A program made the translations under genes and the position numbers. The notes under the pieces are model-generated. The model saw nothing but the letters and a program-made list of their open reading frames with translations. It ran no database searches and was not told where the DNA came from. A stretch of DNA of 44,492 bases from contig JARLGE010000163.1 in the NCBI GenBank assembly GCA_031296215.1, positions 1 to 44,492 of the forward strand, written 5' to 3'. Shown here piece after piece: positions 33,801-41,969 of this stretch. The first letter of the stretch is position 1. Every line of letters begins with the position of its first letter. Source of the DNA: Occallatibacter sp. (lineage in GTDB: Bacteria > Acidobacteriota > Terriglobia > Terriglobales > Acidobacteriaceae).

Positions 33801-34815
33801 TGCCGGAGACGGCGGTTGGCTGGTTGGACGCTTTGTAGGCAGGCAGGCCAAAGGAGCTGCGAAAGGCGGCCACGTCGTTGTTGTATCCGCCTTTGCCGTC
33901 GGAGCAATTGGCGTCGGTCTGGGCCAGGCAGATGTTGCTGGTTCCGGCGATGGCGATGGTCTGGCCGGATCCATCGATCGGCGTGTTCGCCTGCCACAGA
34001 GGAAGCACGTTGTAGATGGTGGCAAAGTCATAAGGGGAAACATCTTCGAGCAGGTTGCTGTTCGCGTCCACCGTGTTGAACTGGGGGCGTGGAGCCGCGG
34101 GCCGGGCTCCGACAGTTTCCGCGGGATCGGCCGGATCGGCGACGACGCGCCGCCACTTGCCTGTCGCCGGGTCGCGGGTGACGGGGCTGCCCAGCCGGTG
34201 TTGCGGACGGGGAAAAAAGTCGTGCAGCGATTTGACGCCCACGACCACCGGCGCCAGGGCCGAGGGAATCTGGGGGTCGGTCATGTTGCCGATGTGGGCA
34301 ACGCCCTTGACTTCGAGGTTGTGGATCTCGGTGTGAAAGGCGCTCTCGACCTGGGCAGCGGCGCCGCCGAAGCGGATCGACATCCGATTCGGGGCTACTT
34401 CGGCGATGGAGAAGCCGTGGCGGGTGAGCCAGTTAGAGATAGTGGCAATGTCGGCCGGAGAAGGACCGAAGTCAGCGCCCACTTCTTCCGGCGAGAGCCA
34501 ACGATGGAAGCGGGGCGATTTGGGGTCGTACTGGGCGGCGACAAACTTGTCGAAGGCCGCCTGCTGCTCCGGGCCGCGGCTCAGCACCATGATCAGATCG
34601 GTCATGGGCAGGTCCGGGCTGACCCGGCCGCGGTCGTTGCGGGCATTGGCAGCGGGGTGCGTATTGCCTTTCAGAGTGACCAGGCTGCTGTCATCGACTG
34701 GGTGCGCGATCCGAACCGAGGGGGCGACTACCTGGGAGCCCGCCGTCGAGGATGAAAGCAACGTGCCAGTCAAAATAAGGGCTGGAAGCAAGGGGAGGGA
34801 ACGCTTCGGTCGCAT
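30898..34815 (-). CDS. Secreted S53 (sedolisin/kumamolisin-type) peptidase with Ig-like repeats
   Basis: About 1305 residues. The signal peptide (KRSLPLLPALILTGTLLSSSTAG) is followed by a pro-kumamolisin activation domain (about 50-210; FHRWLSPEEVGADFGPSPADIATISNWL). The catalytic domain has Glu362 and Asp366 (ENSLDVEWA), the oxyanion Asp in VASGDAG, Ser693 (GGTSVASP), and the calcium site YDLATGLGSLN. Three Ig-like repeats of about 100 residues follow, then another beta-rich piece, a hydrophobic segment with RRR, a second hydrophobic segment ending GCG, and a last beta tail. Such enzymes are acid-active endopeptidases. ATG at 34815 is preferred over 34824 and 34878 because AAGGAT sits 7 bases upstream. 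Confidence 0.92.
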   Translation of the reverse strand: MRPKRSLPLLPALILTGTLLSSSTAGSQVVAPSVRIAHPVDDSSLVTLKGNTHPAANARNDRGRVSPDLPMTDLIMVLSRGPEQQAAFDKFVAAQYDPKSPRFHRWLSPEEVGADFGPSPADIATISNWLTRHGFSIAEVAPNRMSIRFGGAAAQVESAFHTEIHNLEVKGVAHIGNMTDPQIPSALAPVVVGVKSLHDFFPRPQHRLGSPVTRDPATGKWRRVVADPADPAETVGARPAAPRPQFNTVDANSNLLEDVSPYDFATIYNVLPLWQANTPIDGSGQTIAIAGTSNICLAQTDANCSDGKGGYNNDVAAFRSSFGLPAYKASNQPTAVSGNSHALAVCTDTSSSAICGINDLVENSLDVEWAGAVAPGAKIVLVASYPDGSKTDDPLYDSESYIVNHKTASIMNSSYGECELGIGTAGNVEYYNLWQTAYAEGIAVFVASGDAGSAMCDQGGDAIGNPYSAQYGLSVNGLASTPFNTAVGGTDFNWCSLTSTCTPAPYWNATNNLANGSSAIGYIPEVPWNDTCANPLAVGFLESWATSSAAGNVGGVTDTESGCNFIYNYYPTVDANAGVSLEYIVDTYGGGGGASGCVVNDGANVSSCSTTTTSTGAGNGSIPLFNDGWPKPGWQSGVSGIPTDGVRDLPDVSFFASDGFLSSSAYLICVSARAACTYSATSEPGGLEVGGTSVASPAMAGVMALINQRAGLPQGNPNAELYNLASQQTYANCSAEIGSTTNGCLFNDIDQGTIAVPCDYGGDEGGQPGSGIVSPNCAVNNSNDLIGILSGYDAVAGYDLATGLGSLNVANLVNAWPVSAGAGTATVTVSPDSLTLSSSSALSVPVTVAAATQGGATPTGTVMLSGGGYSSAVETLIAGTFSFDLPANSLTPGSDTLTVTYSGDATYGSTTGTATVAVAAPLATPTVTVHPSVTILSSNAALSVQATVEDPAGGSATPTGTVTLSGGGYTSPVETLAGGTYSFTVPANSLTAGSYALNVSYSGDTNYTPASGSSASITVSAALATATVTVTPAATTLSVANTLNVAAKVASASGSGPTPGGTVTLSGGGYTSTAQTLVAGTVTFTIPANSLSVGSDTLTVTYSGDSNYATNTGTASVTVSSAGSGTFTLSASTTTAVAPGTSATSTITATAANGYTGTATLSCALTSSSPSSVTDPPTCSLSPTTVDFSTNSTGNVTATVASTAATTGQFVPHDGRGKGWLGGGAVLALLVFLGIPARRRSWQAMLGAILLIAALGSLSGCGDFWQAPGGNSGSGTTAGTYTFTVTGTGTPAVTAVTTTFAVTVN
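31454..32340 (-). repeat. Three tandem ~300-bp units encoding Ig-like domains
   Basis: Within the S53 peptidase gene. Each unit encodes TPTGTVTLSGGGYTS, a PANSL turn and a VTYSGDxxY strand. The plus-strand CAGGCTGTTGGC-type segment recurs at 31543, 31846 and 32146, that is 303 and 300 bp apart. DNA similarity between units is high, so copy number could vary by recombination. Confidence 0.8.
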
Positions 34816-35070
34816 CGGATTCATCCTTAACTTGCGTGTAAATGCCTGAAGAACTGTCGCCGGGGGCGGCCAGCGCATGGGAGGATTGCCGGAAACTGAC
34901 CTCCAACCGATGGTCTACCGCGGCGCAACCCGGAGTCAAGAACCCGGCGGACAAATCTGGCGCGGCCTCGTGCCGGGAGAGCTCCCGCAAACTTGAGACG
35001 AGGCAGGGGTCCGGGCCGCTCTGGGCTGGCAACGTTGCGATTCCTGTCTGGCGCCACATTTCTCCGCCGG
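34816..35070. other. Gap upstream of the S53 peptidase gene
   Basis: 255 bp between the peptidase and the threonine dehydratase, both on the minus strand. It must hold the peptidase promoter. I saw no clear -10/-35 pair, no hairpin with a T run and no open frame of note. Confidence 0.3.
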
Positions 35071-36036
35071 TCAAAGCTCCGCGCCCAGGACGGCCTGGTA
35101 GGCTTCCCGGTCGACATTGCCGCCGGTCAGGACAACGCCGATGCGCCCGCCGCTCTTGAGCCGGCATTCCTGCAGGGCCCCTGCCAGTGCGGCGGCTCCA
35201 GCTCCCTCGGCCAGGTTGTGAGTGTCCTGGTAGTAGGCGCGCATGGCGGCGGCAATCTCCTGGTCGGAGACCTGGACGATGCGCGCGACATTCTCCCAGA
35301 TCACCTCCATGGCCTGCGGGTTGGGCGTTCGGCAGGCCAGGCCGTCGGCGATGGCGGTCAAGGACGGCGCCTCGACGATGGCGCGCTGGCTGAAGCTGAG
35401 CGCATAAGAAGGGGACTGAGCGGCAACCACCCCTAGAATCTTTGTCTTGAGCCCCAGCGCATTGCGCGCCGCGGAGACGCCGCAGATGGAGGAGCCGAGG
35501 CCGATAGGCACGTAGACGGTGTCGAGCGCCGGAGCGCCCTCAAAGAGCTCCAGCGCGTAGGTGGCCGTGCCCATCACCAGCCGCTCGTGAAAGGAGTCGA
35601 CCATCGGGAAGCCGAGGTCCACGGCCAGACTGCGGGCGAACTCGAGCGACTCCTGGAAGTCGTCGCCGTGCTCGACCAACTCGACGCCCTGGGCCAGCAT
35701 GGCGCGATTCTTCTCCTTGCTGTTGCCGTGGGGGACGACGATGACGGCGCGCAGCCCCGCGAGGCGGGCGGCCATGCCCACGCCCTGACCGTGATTGCCG
35801 CGGGTGGCCGCGACCACGCCGGCCAACTCGGGCCGAGACTGCTTCAGCCAGTCCATATAGACCAGCGCGCCGCGCAGCTTGAAGGCGCCAACCGGCGTGT
35901 GGTTCTCGTGCTTCACCCACGCCTCAGCCTGAAGCCGCTGGTTGAGCAGAGGCCACGTGTACTGCGGCGTGGGCGGCATGTGGCGATAGACGACCGCCTG
36001 GGCGTCGCGGATCTGGGGCAGGGAAGGAAGCTGCAT
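35071..36036 (-). CDS. Threonine/serine dehydratase (fold type II PLP enzyme)
   Basis: Deaminates threonine to 2-oxobutanoate and ammonia, or serine to pyruvate. 321 residues. The PLP lysine is Lys53 in TPVGAFKLRG; the phosphate loop is PIGLGSSICG (a GGxGxxxG-type loop), and ATRGNHGQGVGMAARLAG is the substrate-binding helix start. There is no C-terminal ACT domain, so feedback inhibition by isoleucine is not expected and a catabolic or serine-directed role is more likely. The start is ATG at 36036; the open frame upstream is non-homologous and overlaps the GNAT gene. No strong ribosome-binding site. It diverges from the GNAT gene with 72 bp between them. Confidence 0.9.
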   Translation of the reverse strand: MQLPSLPQIRDAQAVVYRHMPPTPQYTWPLLNQRLQAEAWVKHENHTPVGAFKLRGALVYMDWLKQSRPELAGVVAATRGNHGQGVGMAARLAGLRAVIVVPHGNSKEKNRAMLAQGVELVEHGDDFQESLEFARSLAVDLGFPMVDSFHERLVMGTATYALELFEGAPALDTVYVPIGLGSSICGVSAARNALGLKTKILGVVAAQSPSYALSFSQRAIVEAPSLTAIADGLACRTPNPQAMEVIWENVARIVQVSDQEIAAAMRAYYQDTHNLAEGAGAAALAGALQECRLKSGGRIGVVLTGGNVDREAYQAVLGAEL

Positions 36037-36108
36037 GGTTCCAGGATAGCGAATTCGATCGATGAGCATAAGATTCAGCCGCAGCCGAATCGTGGTAGAT
36101 TGGGGCTC

Positions 36109-36615
36109 ATGAATCTCAAGATTCGCAGGGCCGTTCCCGAGGATGCCCTGTCGATTGCGCTTGTCCAGGTTGAAAGCTGGCGGAAAACCTATGCCGGGAT
36201 CATCCCTGAGGCCTTCCTGGCCTCTCTGGATATCGAGGAACGCGCCGCAAGTTGGATGCAGAACCTTCAGGCTGGCAGGATGTTTATCTTTGTCGCCCAG
36301 GACGAGTGGGGCATCTTCGGATTCATCAGCGGGGGGGAACTCCGGGACCCAATGGACGGTTACGACTGCGAGCTCTACGCGATCTATCTTCTGCCCGCCA
36401 ACCAGCGCCGCGGCGTGGGCCAGGAACTGGCTCTCACTCTGCGCGAGTCGTTTCTTATGAATGGATTCAGCGGCATGGTGGTCTGGGTGCTTGAGCGGAA
36501 TCTTCCCGGCATCTCCTTCTACAAGCGTCTTGGCGGCATCCAGATTGCGCAGAGGATGATCGAGATTGGAGGAGCGGAGTTGCCGGAGCTGGCTTTTGGG
36601 TGGCCGGTTCTTTGA
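36109..36615 (+). CDS. GNAT-family N-acetyltransferase
   Basis: 168-residue acetyl-CoA-dependent acetyltransferase. LKIRRAVPEDALSIALVQVESWRKTYAGIIPEAFLASL is the usual GNAT start, and the acetyl-CoA loop is seen in LYAIYLLPANQRRGVGQELALTL (V/I-x-x-x-Q/R-x-x-G-x-G/A at RRGVGQ), followed by VVWVLERNLPGISFYKRLGG. The substrate (an amine of a small molecule, or a protein N-terminus as in RimI relatives) cannot be told. ATG at 36109 gives the expected N-terminus; the longer open frame upstream is antisense to the dehydratase. Confidence 0.87.
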   Translation: MNLKIRRAVPEDALSIALVQVESWRKTYAGIIPEAFLASLDIEERAASWMQNLQAGRMFIFVAQDEWGIFGFISGGELRDPMDGYDCELYAIYLLPANQRRGVGQELALTLRESFLMNGFSGMVVWVLERNLPGISFYKRLGGIQIAQRMIEIGGAELPELAFGWPVL

Positions 36616-36746
36616 ATCCCGCACGATAGTCGAGGGGCCTGGCATCGGTGGGGCTCAACCCTGAAGGGTCCAGTTGACGGCTTCGGCCTCGTTCGCGCAG
36701 CCTTTACCTACCCATAAGCATCGAACACAATGGAGGAATCTCGATC

Positions 36747-37484
36747 ATGATGGACCGGCGGACTGCAATCAAGCATCTTGGCGGCGCGGCAAGCGCGCTG
36801 CTTTTGACTGAATCCATGCGGGCGGGATCGCTGGCTGGGCAAACGCCCGCCGCGGCAACCGCAGCACCCCCAACCGGTGCATTTAGCCTGCCGGCCTTGC
36901 CCTATGCCTACGACGCGCTGGAACCCAACTTCGATGCCGTGACCATGCATCTGCATCACGACAAGCACCACCAGGCTTACATCAACAATCTCAACGTGGC
37001 CGTGGCTGCGCACCCGGAGCTGGCGGGGAAGGCCCTGGACGACTTGGTGACCAATTGGGCAACCCTGCCTGAGGCGGTGCGCACCGTGGTGCGCAACAAC
37101 GGCGGTGGCCACGCCAACCACAGCTTCTGGTGGCCAACGCTAGGCAAAGGGGGCGGTGCCCCAACGGGCGAGCTGGCCAAGGCCATCGACGCGAAGTTCA
37201 ACACCCTGGCCGGCTTCCAGGACAAGCTGACCGATGCAGCGATGCACGTCTTCGGCAGCGGCTGGGCCTGGCTGGTCAAGCTGCCGGACGGGACTGTCTC
37301 CATCGAGTCCACGCCCAACCAGGACAGCCCCCTCACCGCCGGGCACAGGCCGGTGCTGGGCATCGACGTCTGGGAGCACGCTTACTATCTGAAGTACCAG
37401 AACAGACGCGCCGATTACGTGAAGGCCTTCTTCCAGGTGGTCAACTGGGATTACGTCAGCGGGCAGTTCGCGCAGAAGGCGTAG
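36747..37484 (+). CDS. Exported Mn/Fe superoxide dismutase
   Basis: Converts superoxide to hydrogen peroxide and oxygen. 245 residues, about 40 longer than cytoplasmic enzymes because of an N-terminal signal with a twin-arginine pair ([22 protein letters not shown]), fitting Tat export of a folded metalloenzyme. Metal ligands are His70 (HHDKHHQAY), His125 (GGHANHS), Asp207 and His211 ([11 protein letters not shown]). Gly in GGHANHS and Gln192 in NQDSP point to the manganese or cambialistic type. GGAGG lies 10 bases before the first of two tandem ATGs. A lipoprotein cytochrome c follows 12 bp later. The gap before it has no clear promoter. Confidence 0.93.
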   Translation: MMDRRTAIKHLGGAASALLLTESMRAGSLAGQTPAAATAAPPTGAFSLPALPYAYDALEPNFDAVTMHLHHDKHHQAYINNLNVAVAAHPELAGKALDDLVTNWATLPEAVRTVVRNNGGGHANHSFWWPTLGKGGGAPTGELAKAIDAKFNTLAGFQDKLTDAAMHVFGSGWAWLVKLPDGTVSIESTPNQDSPLTAGHRPVLGIDVWEHAYYLKYQNRRADYVKAFFQVVNWDYVSGQFAQKA

Positions 37485-37496
37485 CCGATAAACAAA

Positions 37497-37871
37497 ATGG
37501 AATCAGTCTGTTTGCGCAGGGTTGGTGGCTGGGTTGCGGCGCTGGGATCGATGGCAGCCGGGCTGGGAATCGTCCTGGCAGGCTGCCGCTCGGAGCCGTT
37601 GATCACCCCGCAGCAAGCGGCAGGTAAGCACCTCTACGAGGTTCGCTGCGCCCATTGCCACGAGGAAAACGACCTGGCTCTGAAGAAGGTTCCGCCCGAT
37701 CTGCACGGGCTCTTCGACCGCGAGACGCTGCCCAGCGGCATTCCGGCGACGGACGCGGCGGTGGCCAGCAACGTGTTGACCGGCAAGGGGATGATGCCCG
37801 GATTTGCCGGCCGCTTCGACCACGAGCAGATGGCCGCGCTGCTGGCCTACCTGCACACGGGGCTGCGATAG
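37497..37871 (+). CDS. Lipoprotein class I cytochrome c
   Basis: 124 residues. A lipobox, VLAGC, has the lipidation cysteine at 30 after a hydrophobic leader, so the mature protein should be anchored to a membrane facing the periplasm. One haem site, CAHCH, is at 51-55; the sixth ligand is probably a Met of GKGMMPGF (near 98-104). The fold size (about 90 residues) fits a small electron carrier. It starts 12 bp after the superoxide dismutase stop, with no visible ribosome-binding site, so it may be translated by coupling. Redox partner unknown. Confidence 0.85.
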   Translation: MESVCLRRVGGWVAALGSMAAGLGIVLAGCRSEPLITPQQAAGKHLYEVRCAHCHEENDLALKKVPPDLHGLFDRETLPSGIPATDAAVASNVLTGKGMMPGFAGRFDHEQMAALLAYLHTGLR

Positions 37872-37898
37872 TCTCCGCCAACTGCGAGGCCCGGCCGA

Positions 37899-40349
37899 CT
37901 ACTCGTAGCGAATGGCAGTCATGGGGTCGACTTCGGCGGCACGGCGGGCCGGCATGGAGCAGGCCAACGCCGCTACCAGGATCAGCGTGGCGGCGGAGGC
38001 TGCCAGCAGCAAGGGATCGCGGGAACTGGCCTGGCTCTCCTGCGCCCAGTGCGCCATGACGCGGCTCAAGACAAGGCTGAGCGCCATCCCGGCGCCAATG
38101 CCGATACCCACGCTGGTTACTGTCGATGCAAAGACGATGCGCAGCAGGTGGGAGCGCGGAGCACCCAGGGCCATGCGAATGCCGAACTCGTTGGTCCGCT
38201 GCACCACAGTGTAGGAGACCACGCTGTAAAGTCCTACCGCGGCCAGCGCCAGAGCCAGCCCGGCAAAGCCGCCGAACAGCCAGGCCACCAGTTGGCCGCG
38301 CGCCCACTCCGGCTCCTCGCTGATCCAGTGCTCCAGGTCGCGGGGATTGCCATTGGTCTGCTGGTCGCGATCGACGGAGTTCACCTTGGCGCTGACGGCG
38401 TGAAGCAAGGCCAGCGGCGGACCCTGGGAGCGCACCAGAAGCTGCGTATACATGCCCATGGCCGCGGTGAAGGGAACAAAGGCCTCCGGCACAATGGGCT
38501 TCGAGAGGCCGTCGTCGAGCTTGTCTCCAACCACGCCGACAATCAGGAAGGGACCCTGGTCGGCGCCCGGAGCGGTCAACAGATAGGGTGGGCGCGCGGT
38601 CACCTCTGGTATTTTGAGCGCATGGCCGATAGCATCGCCGGCGGGGAAGTACTTGTGCGCCAGCGACTGATTGATCACCATCATCGCCGCGCCGCGGTGG
38701 CTCTCCGCCTGATCCCAGATGCGGCCTTGGAGGAGCGGAATGCGCAGCACGGGAAAGTACTCCAGACTCACCATGTTGAAGCGCAGGGTTTGGTCCTCGG
38801 AGGCCGGCTTGCCGAGAATCTCGAACTTGGTGTTGAACCCATTCGACGGGGGGGTGGCGTTGCTGGAGACGGCCACCATGGTGGCGCCGGGGACCTCGGC
38901 CGCCTTGGCCTGGAGCTGCTCGAAGTACGGCGCGCGCTCGGCCCAGGTCTTGTAGGTTCCGTCGTGAATGGGAATGCCGACCGACATAACGTTATGCGGG
39001 TCGTAGCCGAGGGGAGTGTGGGCTAGACGCACGAATCCTTCGATGGCCGCCCCGGCTCCAGCCAACATGAGCAGGGTGAGGGCGATCTGGCCTGCAATCA
39101 GCGCGTTATGGAGCCTGCGCCCGGCGACGCCGCGGGTGGTTTTGCGTGTGTTCGACTGCATGACCTGGCTCACCTCGGGCCGCGAGAGTTGCAGCGCCGG
39201 CCAAAGGCCGAAGAGGATTCCCGTCGCCACCGCGACCGCCATGCAGAAGAAAAGGACAGGGACATTGATATGGATCGCCGCTTCGTGCGGGAAGGAGAAC
39301 TGAGGCAGATTGGCCACAATGACAGCAACCAGTTTGTAAGCCAGTCCCAAGCCGAGCGCCGCGCCGGTGAGTGAGAGCAGAAGAGCCTCGGTGAGCAGTT
39401 GGCGAACGATCCGTCTGCGGCTGGCTCCTACCGCGGCGCGCACCGCGAACTCGTGATCCCTGGCCGTGGCCCGCGCCAGTTGCAGAATGGAGACGTTGCC
39501 GCAACCGATGGCCAGCAGCAGGGCTACGGCGCCAAACAGCAGGTAGAGCGTTCCACCCAACTGCTTGACGAAATCCTCGTTCAGCCCGACCACGTGCAGC
39601 TTCCAGTCGCCGGGAGGGAAATGCTTCGGCGTTTCCTTCGCGAACTGGGCAATCATCGGCTGGAGAGCGGCATCTGCCGCGGCGTGGCTCACGCCCGGCT
39701 TCAGGCGAATGCCTACGTAATAGCCGAGAGTCGGGTCCTGGGTGATCTTTTTCGGCAGATAGACGTCGCCGTCTCCCCATGCGAAACGCGCAGCGGCTAC
39801 GCCCACGATGGTGTAGTTTTTGCGCACCATCTGGATGGTCTTGCCGAGCACGGCGGGATCGGAGTTAAAGTGCCGCTGCCAAAACTTGTAGCCGAGCACA
39901 ACCACAGGCTGGGGGTCCTCGCCGTCGATGGCGTCGGAGGGTTGCAGGCCCCGGCCAAGGAGGGGTGGAACGCCGAAGAAGTTGAATGCGTTCGAGGTGA
40001 GGTAATCTGCGCTAACGTCCTCGGGCAGATCGCTTCCAGTAACGGTCAGGTTCCACTGGTCTTCAAGGAACGCGTCTTCGACCACCGGCGATTTGCGAAC
40101 GATCTGCCACTGTCCCATGGTCAGCCCGAAGCCGTTCAAGTCGCCCTTGGAGGTGAGCAGGCGCATGTGGATCATGCGGTCCGGCGCGGCGTATGGGTAG
40201 GGGTCCATCAGGATGGAGTAGACCACGCTGAAGACGGCCGTCGTGGCGCCGATGCCCAGGGCCAGGGAGAGCACGGCGGTGAGCGTGAACCCAGGCATCT
40301 TGACCAGTTGCCGCAGTCCATAACGGATATCTTGAAGAAGTGTCAGCAT
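37899..40349 (-). CDS. ADOP-family ABC permease (MacB/FtsX type)
   Basis: 816-residue inner-membrane permease of the acidobacterial duplicated orphan permease family, which has two MacB-like core units and FtsX domains in one chain. The start MLTLLQDIRYGLRQLVKMPGFTLTAVLSLALGIGATTAVFSVVY is diagnostic. FtsX helices are visible near 285-420 (LLFGAVALLLAIGCGNVSILQLARATARDHEFAVRAAVGASRRRI) and near 685-810 (FGIRMALGAPRSHLL, PARRAAEVDPMTAIRYE). No ATPase gene is adjacent, as the name implies. The ATG at 40349 follows GGGAG; a longer frame upstream is rejected. Substrate unknown; such proteins often act in efflux or cell-envelope transport. Confidence 0.9.
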   Translation of the reverse strand: MLTLLQDIRYGLRQLVKMPGFTLTAVLSLALGIGATTAVFSVVYSILMDPYPYAAPDRMIHMRLLTSKGDLNGFGLTMGQWQIVRKSPVVEDAFLEDQWNLTVTGSDLPEDVSADYLTSNAFNFFGVPPLLGRGLQPSDAIDGEDPQPVVVLGYKFWQRHFNSDPAVLGKTIQMVRKNYTIVGVAAARFAWGDGDVYLPKKITQDPTLGYYVGIRLKPGVSHAAADAALQPMIAQFAKETPKHFPPGDWKLHVVGLNEDFVKQLGGTLYLLFGAVALLLAIGCGNVSILQLARATARDHEFAVRAAVGASRRRIVRQLLTEALLLSLTGAALGLGLAYKLVAVIVANLPQFSFPHEAAIHINVPVLFFCMAVAVATGILFGLWPALQLSRPEVSQVMQSNTRKTTRGVAGRRLHNALIAGQIALTLLMLAGAGAAIEGFVRLAHTPLGYDPHNVMSVGIPIHDGTYKTWAERAPYFEQLQAKAAEVPGATMVAVSSNATPPSNGFNTKFEILGKPASEDQTLRFNMVSLEYFPVLRIPLLQGRIWDQAESHRGAAMMVINQSLAHKYFPAGDAIGHALKIPEVTARPPYLLTAPGADQGPFLIVGVVGDKLDDGLSKPIVPEAFVPFTAAMGMYTQLLVRSQGPPLALLHAVSAKVNSVDRDQQTNGNPRDLEHWISEEPEWARGQLVAWLFGGFAGLALALAAVGLYSVVSYTVVQRTNEFGIRMALGAPRSHLLRIVFASTVTSVGIGIGAGMALSLVLSRVMAHWAQESQASSRDPLLLAASAATLILVAALACSMPARRAAEVDPMTAIRYE

Positions 40350-40620
40350 AAGGCTCCCTTGTTGTTTTCTGGATGTACGGCGTTTGGGGCAGATCAGTTC
40401 CGGGGGATCCCCAACACGGACAATGCACGTGGGCGGCCAACAGGAACGGCTGTTAAATGATTGAATCGATTGGGAGATAATCCCAGAGCAGAAGGATGGC
40501 TGTCCGATTCCGGAGATGGTTGTCCGCAAATGAACATCTGGACGGCGAGGAACGTCGCGCTCCGTTGCGGGGGGCCGGAGCAGCCGGCGCAGCCCGAATC
40601 AGGCTATACTCAGGATTGCT
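40350..40620. promoter_or_regulatory. Divergent promoter region of the ADOP permease and miaB
   Basis: 270 bp between divergent genes. A TATACT (40605-40610) and AGGA (40612-40615) stand before the miaB ATG; if TATACT is a true -10 box the miaB mRNA would start within a few bases of the ATG. No second promoter or operator was recognised. Confidence 0.3.
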
Positions 40621-41940
40621 ATGGCAACCGAAAAAACCTTCTACCTTGAGACCTTCGGCTGCCAGATGAATGCCCATGACTCCGAAAAGGTGATTGGCAC
40701 ATTGCAGCAGGAGGGTTACCGGCAGGTTGACCAGGAAGAAGACGCCGGCCTGATCCTGTACAACACCTGCTCCATCCGCGACAAAGCCGAGCAAAAGGTC
40801 TTCAATCGCCTGAACGACTACAAAAAACTGCACAAAGCCGGCAAGCGCTTTGCCGTTCTCGGCTGCGTGGCACAGCAGGAGGGCGAGAAGATCTTCGAGC
40901 GGGCGCCGTATGTTTCGCTGGTCTCGGGATCGGCCTCCTATCGCAAGCTTCCCGCTATGCTGGCGCGCCTCGAAGCCGGCGAGACCCGCATCACCGGCCT
41001 GGACGACCGCCAGACCGATGAGACGTTTGAAACCGAGTTCACCGCCCGCCAGAACCCCTATCGCGGCTACATCACCATCATCGAGGGCTGCGACAAGTTC
41101 TGCGCCTACTGCGTGGTGCCGTACACCAGGGGCAAGGAGCGCAGCCGAGGTTCGAATTCGGTCTTGGCCGAGGCGCAGAAGATTTCCGACCTGGGTTACA
41201 GCGAAATTCAACTGCTGGGCCAGAATGTGAACAGCTACCGCGACCCGGAAGGGAAGCTGACGTTCGCCGAACTCCTTGCCGCGGTAGGCCAGGTGGGTGG
41301 GATTCGCCGGGTGCGGTTTACCACCAGCCACCCGCGCGACTTTACCCGCGACATCGTCGAGGCCATCGACGCGTATCCGACGCTGTGCGACCATGTGCAC
41401 CTGCCTGTGCAGTCGGGCTCGGCAAGGGTGCTGAAACAGATGGCGCGCGAGTACACCCCGGATTGGTACCTGGAACGGGTTAGCTGGATCAAGGCGGCGC
41501 GTCGGCCGATCTCCTTGTCGACCGACATCATTGTCGGTTTTCCGGGCGAGACGGCGGAGGATTTCATCGAGACCATGGACCTTCTTGCCCAAGTGGAATA
41601 CGATTGCGTCTTCGGATTCAAGTACTCGGGCAGGCCCAATACGCCGGCGCTCACCATGATCGATTCGATTCCGGATGTGGAAAAGGCGCAACGGCTTCAA
41701 GCGCTGCTTGACCGGCAGCGCGAGATTCAGAGGGTAAATTATGCCAAGCACTTGGGGCAAGTTATGGAAGTGATGGTTGAAGGCATGAATCCGGCGCGAG
41801 GGCAGGTCACTGGCCGCAGCAGCCAAAACAAGCCGGTCAACTTTACCTGCTCCCAGCCTATCGCCCCGGCGCCGGGAAGCTACGCGCAGGTGAGAATTAC
41901 GGCAACACACCCGAACAGTCTGGTGGGCGAAGCCGTCTAA
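40621..41940 (+). CDS. miaB: tRNA-2-methylthio-N6-dimethylallyladenosine synthase
   Basis: Radical-SAM methylthiotransferase that adds a methylthio group to i6A37 of tRNAs reading UNN codons. 439 residues. The N-terminal MTTase domain holds the cluster cysteines Cys14 (ETFGCQMN), Cys50 (YNTCSIR) and Cys82 (LGCVAQ); the radical-SAM CxxxCxxC is at 157, 161 and 164 (EGCDKFCAYC); the C-terminal TRAM domain (GQVMEVMVEGMN..GRSSQNKPVNF) ends the protein. The DFIETMDLLAQVEYDCVFGFKYSGRPNTPA stretch separates MiaB from MtaB and RimO. BFN-family and beta-lactamase genes follow in the same direction. Confidence 0.96.
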   Translation: MATEKTFYLETFGCQMNAHDSEKVIGTLQQEGYRQVDQEEDAGLILYNTCSIRDKAEQKVFNRLNDYKKLHKAGKRFAVLGCVAQQEGEKIFERAPYVSLVSGSASYRKLPAMLARLEAGETRITGLDDRQTDETFETEFTARQNPYRGYITIIEGCDKFCAYCVVPYTRGKERSRGSNSVLAEAQKISDLGYSEIQLLGQNVNSYRDPEGKLTFAELLAAVGQVGGIRRVRFTTSHPRDFTRDIVEAIDAYPTLCDHVHLPVQSGSARVLKQMAREYTPDWYLERVSWIKAARRPISLSTDIIVGFPGETAEDFIETMDLLAQVEYDCVFGFKYSGRPNTPALTMIDSIPDVEKAQRLQALLDRQREIQRVNYAKHLGQVMEVMVEGMNPARGQVTGRSSQNKPVNFTCSQPIAPAPGSYAQVRITATHPNSLVGEAV

Positions 41941-41969
41941 CAGGACGCAAGGCAGGAAAGAGTGAAGTC

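Noticed and set aside
35587-36108. N-terminal extension of the GNAT protein by 174 residues
   Set aside because: The extra part is antisense to the dehydratase gene, and the GNAT fold starts at 36109.
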